Assembly: GCA_007693955.1 (NCBI GenBank)
Contig: RECR01000037.1
Span: 39,498 to 103,497 of the forward strand
Direction: 5' to 3'
DNA from: Gloeocapsa sp. DLM2.Bin57
GTDB lineage: Bacteria > Cyanobacteriota > Cyanobacteriia > Cyanobacteriales > Gloeocapsaceae
Length of the DNA stretch: 64,000 nucleotides
The notes beneath the pieces were generated by a model. The model did not search any database. It had not been told where the DNA came from and was given only the letters and a program-made list of their open reading frames with translations. Shown one piece after another: positions 53,786 to 62,056 of the stretch (position 1 is its first letter; each line of letters starts with the position of its first letter). The position numbers and the translations under genes are program-made.

Positions 53786-55765
53786 ATGCAAGCCACAGAA
53801 ACTAAGCTACAACAAATTATCGAAGGAACAAAACAATATTTAGTACCCTTGTTTCAAAGGGCTTACAGTTGGCAAAAACAAGAATGGCAAATCCTCTGGG
53901 ATGACTTACTAGAACTTTATAATACCACTAATCCTCGTCCTCATTTTATGGGAACTATCGTGACCATGTCAACTAATTCCCAGCCTGAAGGAGTCAGTAA
54001 ATATCTTTTAATCGATGGACAACAACGTTTAACAACTGTTTTTATTTTACTATGTGCTTTACGAGATATAGCCACAGCCAAAAAAGAAACAGAATTAGCC
54101 GCAGAAATTACACATACCTTATTAATTAATACCTACAAAAAAGGTAGTGATAAATATAAATTAATACCCACTCAAGTAGATAGAGATAAATTTCAGCATC
54201 TTATTGATAGCAAACCTAAAGAAAACAAAAATATTCTTAATGAATGTTATTCATTTTTTCAGAAGAAAATTAACCAAAAGAAATGTGATTTAATTCAGCT
54301 TAAAAAAGTAATTTGTTATAATTTTTCTCTAGTTAGTTTAGTGTTAAGTGGAGAAGATGATCCTTATTTAGTTTTTGAAAGTCTTAACGCTAAAGGAAGA
54401 CCTTTAACACAAGCTGATTTGATTCGTAATTATTTCTTTATGAAAATTAATCCAGATGAACAAGAGGATATTTATCAAAAATATTGGAAAATAATGGAAG
54501 ATAATTTAGGCGACAATCTCACAGAATTTATTCGTCACTTTTTAACGAAGGATGGCAAAGAAGTTAGAAAAAATGATGTTTATTTTGAAATAAAAGAACA
54601 GATTAATAATAGAGATACCATAGAATATTTAAAAACATTATCTTTATTTTCGCGATATTACGCTAAATTCCTTGACCCATCTTCAGAATCTCAAGAAAAT
54701 ATTCGCTTTCATCTTAAGCGTCTCAATCAATTAGAAGTCTTAACTATTTATCCATTTCTGTTAAATTGCTATCATGATTGGGCTAGTCATAAAATAACAG
54801 AAACAGATTTTATTACTATTTTGCAAATTTGCGAAAATTTTGTATTGCGTTATATTGTTTGCTATTTTCAAAGTACAGGATTAAATAGAATCTTTTCCTC
54901 TCTTTATGCCCAAGTCAGCAAAGAAAGTAGTTTAGGTTCAGAAACTTTTATCAATAAATTAAAATTAGTACTGCAAAATCAAAACTATCCTAAAGATGCT
55001 GAATTTAAAGCTAAGTTAAAAGAAGCTAAATTATATGGTAATAATCGCTCTAAAAAAGGTAGATTAATTTTAGAATCAATAGAGCAGTTTTTCAATCATA
55101 AAGAAAAAATCCAACTAGAGTCACTCTCTCTTGAACATATTATGCCTCAAAAACTAAGCCTATGGTGGAGAGAACATCTTGGAGAGGATTGTGCTATTAC
55201 TCATGAATTATTGCTTCATTCTTTAGGAAACTTAACCTTAACGGGTTATAATACCGAGCTTTCTAATGATAATTTTTATAGAAAACAGGAGTATTTTAAA
55301 CATAGTAATCTAGAATTAAACAAATACTTTATCAATCAACAAGCTTGGTGTCGAGAAGATATAGAAGCAAGAGCAGATTATTTAGCTGATATTGCTCTGA
55401 AAATCTGGAGTTATTTTGGTGATGAAAACGCGGTTTACCAAAGAGAGTCAAATGGGATGACAGGAATGAAACCACTATCATTAACTATTTTTGGTGAAAA
55501 ATACTCTGTTAAAAGTTGGCGAGATGTCTTAGAGACAACTTTAAATCAAATAGCAGCCTTAGATGAGGATGCTTTTGAGAGGATTACACAACAAATTCCA
55601 AGTTTTGTGAGCTGGGAAAAACAAAAATTTACTCAGACTCGTCAACTCAAAAATGGAGCATTTATGGAATTGCATTTATCAGCTAAAGATGTTTATAGGG
55701 TTTGTAAGAGAGCTTTAGAAATTGCCGAAATATCTCTAGATGACTGGGAGTTAGAATATGTTTAA
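53786..55765 (+). CDS. DUF262 + DUF1524 protein, GmrSD-like defence nuclease
   Basis: A 659-residue protein. Residues about 10-230 are DUF262: LFQRAYSWQKQEWQILWDDL and the key LLIDGQQRLTTVFIL, a ParB-like NTPase motif. Residues about 440-530 are DUF1524 HNH-type nuclease: SLEHIMPQKLSLWW and HSLGNLTLTGYNTELSN. An extra C-terminal region of about 100 residues follows. This layout is that of GmrSD-type restriction of modified phage DNA. It is AT-rich and sits by the PIN toxin pair. Modification specificity unknown. Confidence 0.88.
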   Translation: MQATETKLQQIIEGTKQYLVPLFQRAYSWQKQEWQILWDDLLELYNTTNPRPHFMGTIVTMSTNSQPEGVSKYLLIDGQQRLTTVFILLCALRDIATAKKETELAAEITHTLLINTYKKGSDKYKLIPTQVDRDKFQHLIDSKPKENKNILNECYSFFQKKINQKKCDLIQLKKVICYNFSLVSLVLSGEDDPYLVFESLNAKGRPLTQADLIRNYFFMKINPDEQEDIYQKYWKIMEDNLGDNLTEFIRHFLTKDGKEVRKNDVYFEIKEQINNRDTIEYLKTLSLFSRYYAKFLDPSSESQENIRFHLKRLNQLEVLTIYPFLLNCYHDWASHKITETDFITILQICENFVLRYIVCYFQSTGLNRIFSSLYAQVSKESSLGSETFINKLKLVLQNQNYPKDAEFKAKLKEAKLYGNNRSKKGRLILESIEQFFNHKEKIQLESLSLEHIMPQKLSLWWREHLGEDCAITHELLLHSLGNLTLTGYNTELSNDNFYRKQEYFKHSNLELNKYFINQQAWCREDIEARADYLADIALKIWSYFGDENAVYQRESNGMTGMKPLSLTIFGEKYSVKSWRDVLETTLNQIAALDEDAFERITQQIPSFVSWEKQKFTQTRQLKNGAFMELHLSAKDVYRVCKRALEIAEISLDDWELEYV

Positions 55766-55777
55766 AAAAAATCTTAA

Positions 55778-55804
55778 ATTACTTGGGTTCATGACCTAGG
55801 TAAT
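55778..55804. other. Strong hairpin after the DUF262/DUF1524 gene
   Basis: A 27-base near-perfect inverted repeat (ATTACTTGGGT / ACCTAGGTAAT, two G-T pairs, 5-base loop). It begins 13 bases after the stop and is preceded by eight A residues, so on the reverse strand it would be a hairpin plus T run. As no reverse gene is close, it may stabilise or end the forward transcript. Confidence 0.45.
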
Positions 55805-55848
55805 GTAACAATTAAGATTAGAGGTTTATAAAAAGGGAAATTTTGATC

Positions 55849-56148
55849 ATGATTAGATATTGGGTCATGGGTTGGCGTCGGGTATTAACCTATAGTCAGG
55901 TTAACCCTTTTGGTTTTATAGAGGTATTGATGTTATCCCTAGCTATACTGTTGTTATTGCTGTGGGGGTTAACGATACAATGGCCCTATTTAGTCTTGAG
56001 TTTGAGTTATGGTATTGGTGCTGCATTATCTGTATTAATCCGTAGTTTTTATTGGGTATCTCCCCAAAGAAGATTAAATCAAATGACAGCCATGGGAATT
56101 ATTCTGTTTAGCCTCTGGGGTTTTACCGATTTATGGCATCATCATTGA
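55849..56148 (+). CDS. Hypothetical small membrane protein
   Basis: A 99-residue protein with two or three hydrophobic segments (LMLSLAILLLLLWGLTI; PYLVLSLSYGIGAALSVLI; AMGIILFSLWGFTDLW) and a His-rich end LWHHH. An AAGGGA-type site lies upstream of ATG 55849; a TTG two codons earlier is less likely. Family not recognised. Confidence 0.6.
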   Translation: MIRYWVMGWRRVLTYSQVNPFGFIEVLMLSLAILLLLLWGLTIQWPYLVLSLSYGIGAALSVLIRSFYWVSPQRRLNQMTAMGIILFSLWGFTDLWHHH

Positions 56149-56227
56149 ACTATAGTCTAAAAATACTGGTGCAAAGTCAAATATCAAGCTATGATGGGCG
56201 CGGGACAATTTATTCATCTTAAGATAA

Positions 56228-57583
56228 ATGTTTGATTGGCGATTAAAACCAGGTTATCTCAATGAAGGCGGATCGGAATTTGAAGCTATCCATATTCTTT
56301 TTGGTCAATTTATAGCTGATCATCATTCTAGTGATCCTCTGATTCATCGTTCCCTGTTTGCAGAAAATGCTAATTTTGAATGGGGAAAGGGTAAACCTTT
56401 AGAAAAAGTGATTGATTCTCAAGGGGCTTTTGAATATCTGATGATCAATCCTCAATTATTTCGTAATGCGATCGCCATTATTGAGCCTTGGGAACACGTA
56501 GGTTACAATCCCCTGGGAGAACACGTCAGAGCATCTATAAATGTTGCTTATTTAGCACAAAAAATAGCTGACTGTGACTCAATTTTATTTCCTCTCTGGT
56601 CTTCAGGACTCTTTGATCTTGACAAGTTAGTACCGATCCTCGCCTCTAGCTTAGCCATTGTAGTGGAAGGAGGTGATCCTACGGTGCGCGATCCTTCTAG
56701 TTTTGAAGGATCTAATTGTTCTCATGGGGAAATGATCCAACTAACCGAGCAAATCCTTCTCTCTCGCACTCCTATGAGTGCTTTAGCACTATTTATTTGT
56801 TTAGGACATCAATTAGCAGCACAAGGTCATATTAGTTTAATTAGACGAACAGTTAAAGCGGTTTTAGAATTAGATTCCTTAGAAAATGATCCACAAGGAA
56901 AAGCATTAAGAATGCTACAACGAGTTTGTCAAAAAATCCAAGAAATTGGTAGTTCTTTACAAGTTAAGAAAAACGATGGTCGAATTGTTGCTGAATCCTG
57001 GGAAGATCCTGAATTTGCTGTGAGTAAAAATGAGTTTCTAGAAGTAGGACATAGAGAATTAGTACATTACACATCTCCCGATCATGAAACTTCGGGTATT
57101 CCTGAAGAAATAATTCTCTACCATGAGGTTGCCGCAGATGAACACGAAGGGGTTATAGATACATCTATTGAATATGAGCAAAAATTAAATATTTCTATGT
57201 TCCATACCGATGAAGTCAACGAAGAAGCGATTTTATTTGCCAATTGGGCTTATCGCTTAATTCATAATGCTCTTATTCCTTGTCGCTCTATCATCGCTAA
57301 TAGTCCTTTATCTTGGCTGATTAAACTTCCCGATGCTGTAGAAATTTTGTGTTCAACTACTGATAATGGTGAAGTTGTTACAGAATGTTCCGCTACTTGC
57401 ATTAATTATAGAGACTTTGAAAGTAAAAAAGTTCGGCGCTCTTTCACTTGTCAGTTTCATCCAGAGTTGCTGTCTGATTTACGAGTAGTTGGTGTACGTG
57501 AGCCTTTTTCTTATGAAGAATTAAAATTAGATGATGGAGCGAGATTATTTATGAGATTATTATACGAGGGAATGCAAGAATAA
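56228..57583 (+). CDS. Class I glutamine amidotransferase-like protein, unassigned family
   Basis: A 451-residue protein not placed in a named family. It has a class I amidotransferase fold signature: a glycine loop VVEGGDPTVRDPSS at about residue 148, nucleophile elbow ALFICLGHQLAA (C191 in CxGxQ) and the His-Glu block FTCQFHPELLSD (H411, E413). Thus a full Cys-His-Glu triad seems present. The Cys-to-His distance of 220 residues is about twice that of ordinary family members, so a large insertion lies between them. It may hydrolyse glutamine for an unknown partner. It stands alone before glgA. Confidence 0.75.
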   Translation: MFDWRLKPGYLNEGGSEFEAIHILFGQFIADHHSSDPLIHRSLFAENANFEWGKGKPLEKVIDSQGAFEYLMINPQLFRNAIAIIEPWEHVGYNPLGEHVRASINVAYLAQKIADCDSILFPLWSSGLFDLDKLVPILASSLAIVVEGGDPTVRDPSSFEGSNCSHGEMIQLTEQILLSRTPMSALALFICLGHQLAAQGHISLIRRTVKAVLELDSLENDPQGKALRMLQRVCQKIQEIGSSLQVKKNDGRIVAESWEDPEFAVSKNEFLEVGHRELVHYTSPDHETSGIPEEIILYHEVAADEHEGVIDTSIEYEQKLNISMFHTDEVNEEAILFANWAYRLIHNALIPCRSIIANSPLSWLIKLPDAVEILCSTTDNGEVVTECSATCINYRDFESKKVRRSFTCQFHPELLSDLRVVGVREPFSYEELKLDDGARLFMRLLYEGMQE

Positions 57584-57596
57584 CATACTTAAATTT

Positions 57597-57609
57597 GGCT
57601 CTCGGTGTA
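57597..57609 (+). repeat. Dispersed short repeat GGCTCTCGGTGTA, copy 2
   Basis: Identical to 2848-2860, again a few bases after the stop codon of a forward gene, followed by heptamer repeats and a TTAATTAACTCC word. Confidence 0.55.
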
Positions 57610-57623
57610 TCTGTTTAGAGGGA

Positions 57624-57644
57624 AATTAAGAATTAAGAATTAAG
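57624..57644. repeat. Heptamer tandem repeat (AATTAAG x3)
   Basis: Three perfect AATTAAG copies in the convergent spacer before glgA, with two CTCCTAA copies at 57667-57680. Same 7-base periodicity as elsewhere in the window. Confidence 0.8.
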
Positions 57645-57690
57645 CACTCATGCAAGAGTTAATTAACTCCTAACTCCTAACTCGTTAAGA

Positions 57691-59169
57691 TTACTTGTGA
57701 CGAATATTTTCGTAAACTTCTACGTATTCTTTACCTGGGTTATTCCAGGAATAATCGTATTCCATACCTTGTAAAGCCAATTGAGTAAACTCATCAGGTG
57801 AATTGTACCATAGTTTTAAAGCCCTTTCTAAGCCTGTTTCTAGAGCATAATCATCCCGTTGATAGAACATATAGCCGTTACGTTTTTCTGGGGGTACTTC
57901 GTTGTTATAATCGCGATCAAAGACGGTATTAACTAACCCACCTACTCCCCTAACTACGGGTACTGTACCATATTTAAAGGCGATCATTTGCGTTAATCCA
58001 CAGGGTTCGTAATTACTAGGTACAATGATAATATCAGCACCTGCATAAATTAAATGGGATAATTCCTCATTGAAACCCAATTCTAGATGACAGTCAGGAT
58101 TATCATTTAAGAAAGATTTTTCATGACAAAAATGAGCATTAATACTAGGCTCTGTAGCTGAACCTAACAACACAAATTGGGCGCTATTATCTAGAGAATA
58201 ATAGATAGCGTGGTGGACTAAATGTACGCCTTTTTGTTCATCAAGACGACCAATATAAGCGATGATGGGTTTATTAACGTTTTGTAATAATAGGCGATCG
58301 CGTAGGGCTTGTTTATTTTTACTTTTGCCTTCGCTAAGGTTTTTACTAGTATAATTACAAGGGATATAACGATCTATTTCAGGATTCCAAAAATCATAAT
58401 CAACACCATTGAGAATACCGCGGAATTTATCCTGATATAAATGTAAAGTATGACCCAATCCATAACCTTCGTCGAGACAACGCGCTTCCCAAGCGTGATG
58501 AGGTGAAACTGTAGTAACCGCGTTAGAATAGACGATACCTCCCTTCATCATATTAATAGCAAAGGGGTTAAAATTATCTCTGAGTCTAGAGTAATCAAAA
58601 TAATAATCTGCTCGTTTTAATCCTGTAGCCAGAAGTTGTTCATTTCCACAGATACCTTGGTGTTTAAAATTATGAATGGTATAACAAACCCGTTGATTAA
58701 CCATACCATGATATTTATAAATTTCATATAACATTACAGGGACTAAACCTGTTTGCCAATCGTGACAATGAATAACATCAGGACGTTTATTACTTTTGAG
58801 GATAAATTCTAAAGCAGCTTTACTAAAAAAAGCAAAGCGCATATTATCATCATCACAACCATAATAACAACCACGATTGAAGAAGTTATCTTCACTATGG
58901 GGTTCAATAAAAAAGCATAACCTTCCGTGAACTCTACCGCAATAAACGGAACAATGTATATAAGCATCGTACCAGGGTACGAACAAATCGCGATAGGCGT
59001 CGTGTAGTCCCCATACATGGTCATAACGCATACAATCATACTTAGGTAGGATTAACTCTACACAGTGACCACGGGTTTCTAATTCTCGACTCAATCCATA
59101 GACGACGTCTCCCAATCCTCCAGCTTTGATGACAGGGGCGCATTCTGAAGCAATCTGAATTATATACAT
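57691..59169 (-). CDS. glgA: Glycogen synthase (ADP-glucose type)
   Basis: A GT5 enzyme that extends alpha-1,4-glucan from ADP-glucose. It has 492 residues. ADP-glucose site KAGGLGDVVYGL at the N terminus, HCHDWQTGLVPVML, and C-terminal IGRLDEQKGVHL with VPSNYEPCGLTQMIAFKYGTVPVVRGVGGLVNTVFD. Most bacterial GlgA read KTGGLADV, so KAGGLGDV places it in the GlgA2-like group. Cyanobacteria often have two isoforms. It is monocistronic and convergent with the amidotransferase-like gene. Confidence 0.95.
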   Translation of the reverse strand: MYIIQIASECAPVIKAGGLGDVVYGLSRELETRGHCVELILPKYDCMRYDHVWGLHDAYRDLFVPWYDAYIHCSVYCGRVHGRLCFFIEPHSEDNFFNRGCYYGCDDDNMRFAFFSKAALEFILKSNKRPDVIHCHDWQTGLVPVMLYEIYKYHGMVNQRVCYTIHNFKHQGICGNEQLLATGLKRADYYFDYSRLRDNFNPFAINMMKGGIVYSNAVTTVSPHHAWEARCLDEGYGLGHTLHLYQDKFRGILNGVDYDFWNPEIDRYIPCNYTSKNLSEGKSKNKQALRDRLLLQNVNKPIIAYIGRLDEQKGVHLVHHAIYYSLDNSAQFVLLGSATEPSINAHFCHEKSFLNDNPDCHLELGFNEELSHLIYAGADIIIVPSNYEPCGLTQMIAFKYGTVPVVRGVGGLVNTVFDRDYNNEVPPEKRNGYMFYQRDDYALETGLERALKLWYNSPDEFTQLALQGMEYDYSWNNPGKEYVEVYENIRHK

Positions 59170-59370
59170 CCTAATCTGTTAAATCAATTTATCAAATAAT
59201 AAATCTCAGTATAGCGGATTAGGTAGAACGGTAGAACGGTAGAACGGTGGAACGGTGTTATTATTCCTATATATCACACTCCTTTTGTCATTATCAGGAC
59301 TGTCCTCTACAGATGTAGAGTCGCCTAGTATTACGCCAAAACTATGGCGCAATCAGGGGCGTTGAACTAC
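59170..59370. other. Spacer with octamer repeat and two hairpins
   Basis: No gene is visible. It contains the octamer array at 59223-59254, a hairpin at 59305-59320 (CTCTACA/TGTAGAG) and another at 59334-59349 (CGCCA/TGGCG). The hairpins lie 3' of the hypA-hypB operon and may end it; the sequence also looks like the edge of a degraded mobile element. Confidence 0.5.
59223..59254. repeat. Octamer tandem repeat (GTAGAACG x4)
   Basis: Three perfect GTAGAACG copies and a fourth GTGGAACG with one change. Located just upstream of glgA, so copy-number change could affect its expression. Confidence 0.85.
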
Positions 59371-60132
59371 TTAGACTAGAGAATAACCTGTTTGAGTTTT
59401 TGCTTGTCTAGCTTTAGCTAAGTAATCATACCAAGCTGACATACCCGTATCTTTACGAGCTGAAACAGCTAAAATTAGAGCATTTGGAGCTATTTTTTGG
59501 ATATTCTCTCTAGCTAAGTCTTCTTGCCATTCTAAGACTTCTGCTAAGTCGATTTTGTTAATAATTACTACATCAGCACCTTTAAACATGGTGGGATATT
59601 TGAGGGGTTTATCTTCTCCTTCGGTGGTAGAAAGTAAAACCACTCGTATATCTTCTCCTAAATCGTAAGCTGCAGGACAAACTAAGTTACCCACATTCTC
59701 AATAATTAAGATATCTAGTCCATCTAATCCTAATTCATCACTAGCATTTTTGATCATACTAGCTTCTAAGTGACATATATCACCTGTAGTAATTTGAATC
59801 ACTGGTGCTTTGGTGCTTCTTAATCTTTGGGCGTCGTTATCTGTAGCTAAATCCCCGACAATCACGCCATAATTAAACTGTTGTTCGGTTGTTTTCAGGG
59901 TTTTTTCAATAAAGGTGGTTTTTCCTGAACCTGGACTAGATAGAATATTTAAAACCAATAGATTTCTCTGGGTAAATTCTTGTCTATTTCCTTGGGCGAG
60001 AGTATGGTTTTTGTGTAAGACTGATTGTTGAATATCTACTAAACGATGATTATGCCTATGATGATGATGGTGTTCGTGTTCGTGTTCGTGTTTGAGGGTT
60101 TCTGTTGTATCGCAGCCACATTGTCCACACAT
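59371..60132 (-). CDS. hypB: Hydrogenase nickel-insertion GTPase HypB
   Basis: A 253-residue GTPase that loads nickel into [NiFe] hydrogenase (or urease) with HypA. N-terminal MCGQCGCDT metal site and a His-rich run (residues 16-31, HEHEHEHHHHHRHNH) for nickel storage. G1 SSPGSGKTT, G3 IENVGNLVCP, G4 NKIDL. It follows hypA by 2 bases. No hydrogenase structural gene is in this window. Confidence 0.96.
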   Translation of the reverse strand: MCGQCGCDTTETLKHEHEHEHHHHHRHNHRLVDIQQSVLHKNHTLAQGNRQEFTQRNLLVLNILSSPGSGKTTFIEKTLKTTEQQFNYGVIVGDLATDNDAQRLRSTKAPVIQITTGDICHLEASMIKNASDELGLDGLDILIIENVGNLVCPAAYDLGEDIRVVLLSTTEGEDKPLKYPTMFKGADVVIINKIDLAEVLEWQEDLARENIQKIAPNALILAVSARKDTGMSAWYDYLAKARQAKTQTGYSLV

Positions 60133-60134
60133 AA

Positions 60135-60473
60135 TTATGATATCTCCAATGATACTATTTCTATTTCTTTGCCCTGAATAATTTTGTTATTTAAAGAACC
60201 GCATTCACATTGATAAATTATATCAATTGGGGCAAATTTTCGGTTACATTCGGTACAATGACACAAGGTGGGAACTAATTCTATGTTTAATTGGGCGTCT
60301 GCTGCTATTGTTCCTTGGGTAGTTACGTCAAAAGCAAATTGTAAAGCTTCGGGAACTACCCCTGAAACGGCACCAATGCGCATATTTAAACGATGGATTT
60401 TGACAGCATTTTCTTTTTGAGCAGTTTCTAAAATAATTGTTAAGGTTTCCTCCATTAGGCTAATTTCGTGCAT
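60135..60473 (-). CDS. hypA: Hydrogenase nickel-insertion protein HypA
   Basis: A 112-residue metallochaperone. The N terminus must be MHEISLMEE, since His2 binds nickel, so ATG 60473 is preferred over the frame that reaches 60536. Zinc site cysteines are in LCHCTECNRKF and YQCECGSLN. It is directly upstream of hypB (2 bases) and divergent from the DUF318 permease, 54 bases away. Confidence 0.95.
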   Translation of the reverse strand: MHEISLMEETLTIILETAQKENAVKIHRLNMRIGAVSGVVPEALQFAFDVTTQGTIAADAQLNIELVPTLCHCTECNRKFAPIDIIYQCECGSLNNKIIQGKEIEIVSLEIS

Positions 60474-60527
60474 AAGCTGCCTTGACCTTTTTAGTTCTTT
60501 TTCTATTATATAAATTCTGCAAAACCA

Positions 60528-61529
60528 ATGAGTCAATTACGCGACGCTTTTACTATTTTTTTGAGTTTACTAGTTGAGGCTTTCCCTTTTTTGTTACTAG
60601 GAGTTATACTCTCTAGTCTATTGTTATCATTTATTAATGAGGAACAATTGATTAAAATAATGCCACGTAATCCTATTTTAGGTTCTCTCGCTGGTAGTAT
60701 CTTTGGTTTTGTCTTCCCTGTCTGTGAATGTGGTAATGTTCCTGTGGCGCGACGTTTTCTACTCCAGGGTTTACCTACTTCGGTAGCTATAGGTTTTCTT
60801 CTCGCTGCACCTACTCTTAATCCTATAGTTATTTGGTCAACCTGGATAGTATTTAGAGACCAACCCGAGATTATTTGGTTACGGTTACTTTTCTCTTGGT
60901 TAATCGCGACGATTATTGCTTGTGTATTCAGTGTCCAAAAAGATAGTCGCCCCATGTTGCATCATCTTTTGGCTAAACGGATGAAGATTAGAAGTAATTA
61001 TACCCGTTCTTCTGTTAAGGGAAAACGTGCTAATTCTCCTTTACTGAAAGGGGGCAATTTTTTAGTAGGTGAGTCGGGAAAAGTAGAAAAGTTAGATCAG
61101 GGTTTGTTGCGTAAAAAAAGTACCCCTAATCTGATTTTTGGCTTTTTAGAAAACATTAATCAGGAATTAAGGGAACTTGGGGGTGTTTTAGTTATAGGAA
61201 GCGCGATCGCCGCGGCTATTCAAGTATTTGTACCTAGAGATTTTATTCTTAATTTAGGTCAAGATACTATTACTTCTATTCTAGCAATGATGCTGTTAGC
61301 TGCTGTAGTTTCTATTTGTTCTACAGTTGATTCTTTTTTTGCTCTTTCTTTCGCGGGAACTTTCACTAGTAGTTCTTTACTAGCTTTTTTGGTGTTTGGT
61401 CCAATGATTGACCTTAAAGCGGTTGGCTTAATGTTATCAGTTTTTAAACCAAGAGTTATCTTTTATCTGTTTGCTTTAGCAGGACAACTTACTTTTATCC
61501 TAACTTTAACCTATGGTTATTTTTTCTAG
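60528..61529 (+). CDS. DUF318-family permease (ArsP-like)
   Basis: A 333-residue membrane protein with about eight helices. The key block is VFPVCECGNVPVARRFLLQG with LLAAPTLNPIVIWSTW, and the C-terminal half repeats the pattern (CSTVDSFFALSFA). This is the DUF318 family, which includes ArsP-type organoarsenical permeases; substrate here unknown. A hydrophilic loop at about residues 140-195 is unusually long. It is divergent from hypAB, so a link to metal handling is possible but not shown. Confidence 0.85.
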   Translation: MSQLRDAFTIFLSLLVEAFPFLLLGVILSSLLLSFINEEQLIKIMPRNPILGSLAGSIFGFVFPVCECGNVPVARRFLLQGLPTSVAIGFLLAAPTLNPIVIWSTWIVFRDQPEIIWLRLLFSWLIATIIACVFSVQKDSRPMLHHLLAKRMKIRSNYTRSSVKGKRANSPLLKGGNFLVGESGKVEKLDQGLLRKKSTPNLIFGFLENINQELRELGGVLVIGSAIAAAIQVFVPRDFILNLGQDTITSILAMMLLAAVVSICSTVDSFFALSFAGTFTSSSLLAFLVFGPMIDLKAVGLMLSVFKPRVIFYLFALAGQLTFILTLTYGYFF

Positions 61530-61672
61530 TTTTGTATAAATATAGTAGGTTGGGGAGTCTGGGCGATTTCTTTGTTACTGTTGTTGAATAGTCCTAAATC
61601 CACTAAAAAGAGTAAAACTATCACAAAAGTACTGGCAATCGCTAGGGATAATTGGTGTAGTTGCTTGTCCAT
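61526..61672 (-). CDS. Possible 48-residue membrane peptide
   Basis: ATG 61672 opens a 48-residue frame with one hydrophobic stretch (LSLAIASTFVIVLLFLVDLGLF) and a polar tail ending TIFIQN. Its stop codon overlaps the last codons of the DUF318 permease on the other strand. No ribosome-binding site is visible, though many cyanobacterial genes lack one. Single-span size suggests a small subunit or regulator, if real. Confidence 0.45.
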   Translation of the reverse strand: MDKQLHQLSLAIASTFVIVLLFLVDLGLFNNSNKEIAQTPQPTIFIQN

Positions 61673-61849
61673 GATTAGGTAAGGTGGAATTTTAACTCTA
61701 CTTTAGTTGATCATACTCAAAATGTAAAGAGTTTTTGCAACTTTTTCTTTAAGTTGCGTATTTATACGGTAGATATTGTATTTTTACTGAGATTTGACAT
61801 TTTTATAAATATTTGTTAAGTTGTTAGGGTAGAGTTACATGACTATGCT
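61673..61849. other. AT-rich divergent spacer
   Basis: No gene is seen. It probably carries promoters for the small reverse peptide and the forward hypothetical at 61850; a TTGACA hexamer sits at 61794-61799, but no good -10 box at standard spacing. Confidence 0.35.
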
Positions 61850-62056
61850 ATGCCAAAGCGCAAGACCAAAACAACCAACATCTTATCTCTACTCTTTTTC
61901 AGCATAGGGGCAGTGCATATATATAGTAAAATACAGAAAAAATCTTTATCTAGCGAAAATACCGCTAGTTGGCAACTCAATAACTATTATCTAATTGGCT
62001 TGATGGCTGCTTTAGTAGCAGGATTAATGGAAGTCATGACTATGGTAGAGTTTTGA
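61850..62056 (+). CDS. Small two-span membrane protein, hypothetical
   Basis: A 68-residue protein with a basic N terminus (MPKRKTKTTN), a hydrophobic segment (ILSLLFFSIGAVHIYSKI) and a second one (YLIGLMAALVAGLMEVMTMV). Family not recognised. Its end overlaps the DUF3124 gene of the other strand by 17 bases. Confidence 0.55.
   Translation: MPKRKTKTTNILSLLFFSIGAVHIYSKIQKKSLSSENTASWQLNNYYLIGLMAALVAGLMEVMTMVEF

Noticed and set aside
60533..60955. 140-codon open frame on the reverse strand
   Set aside because: It is antisense to the well-supported DUF318 permease and shows no domain.
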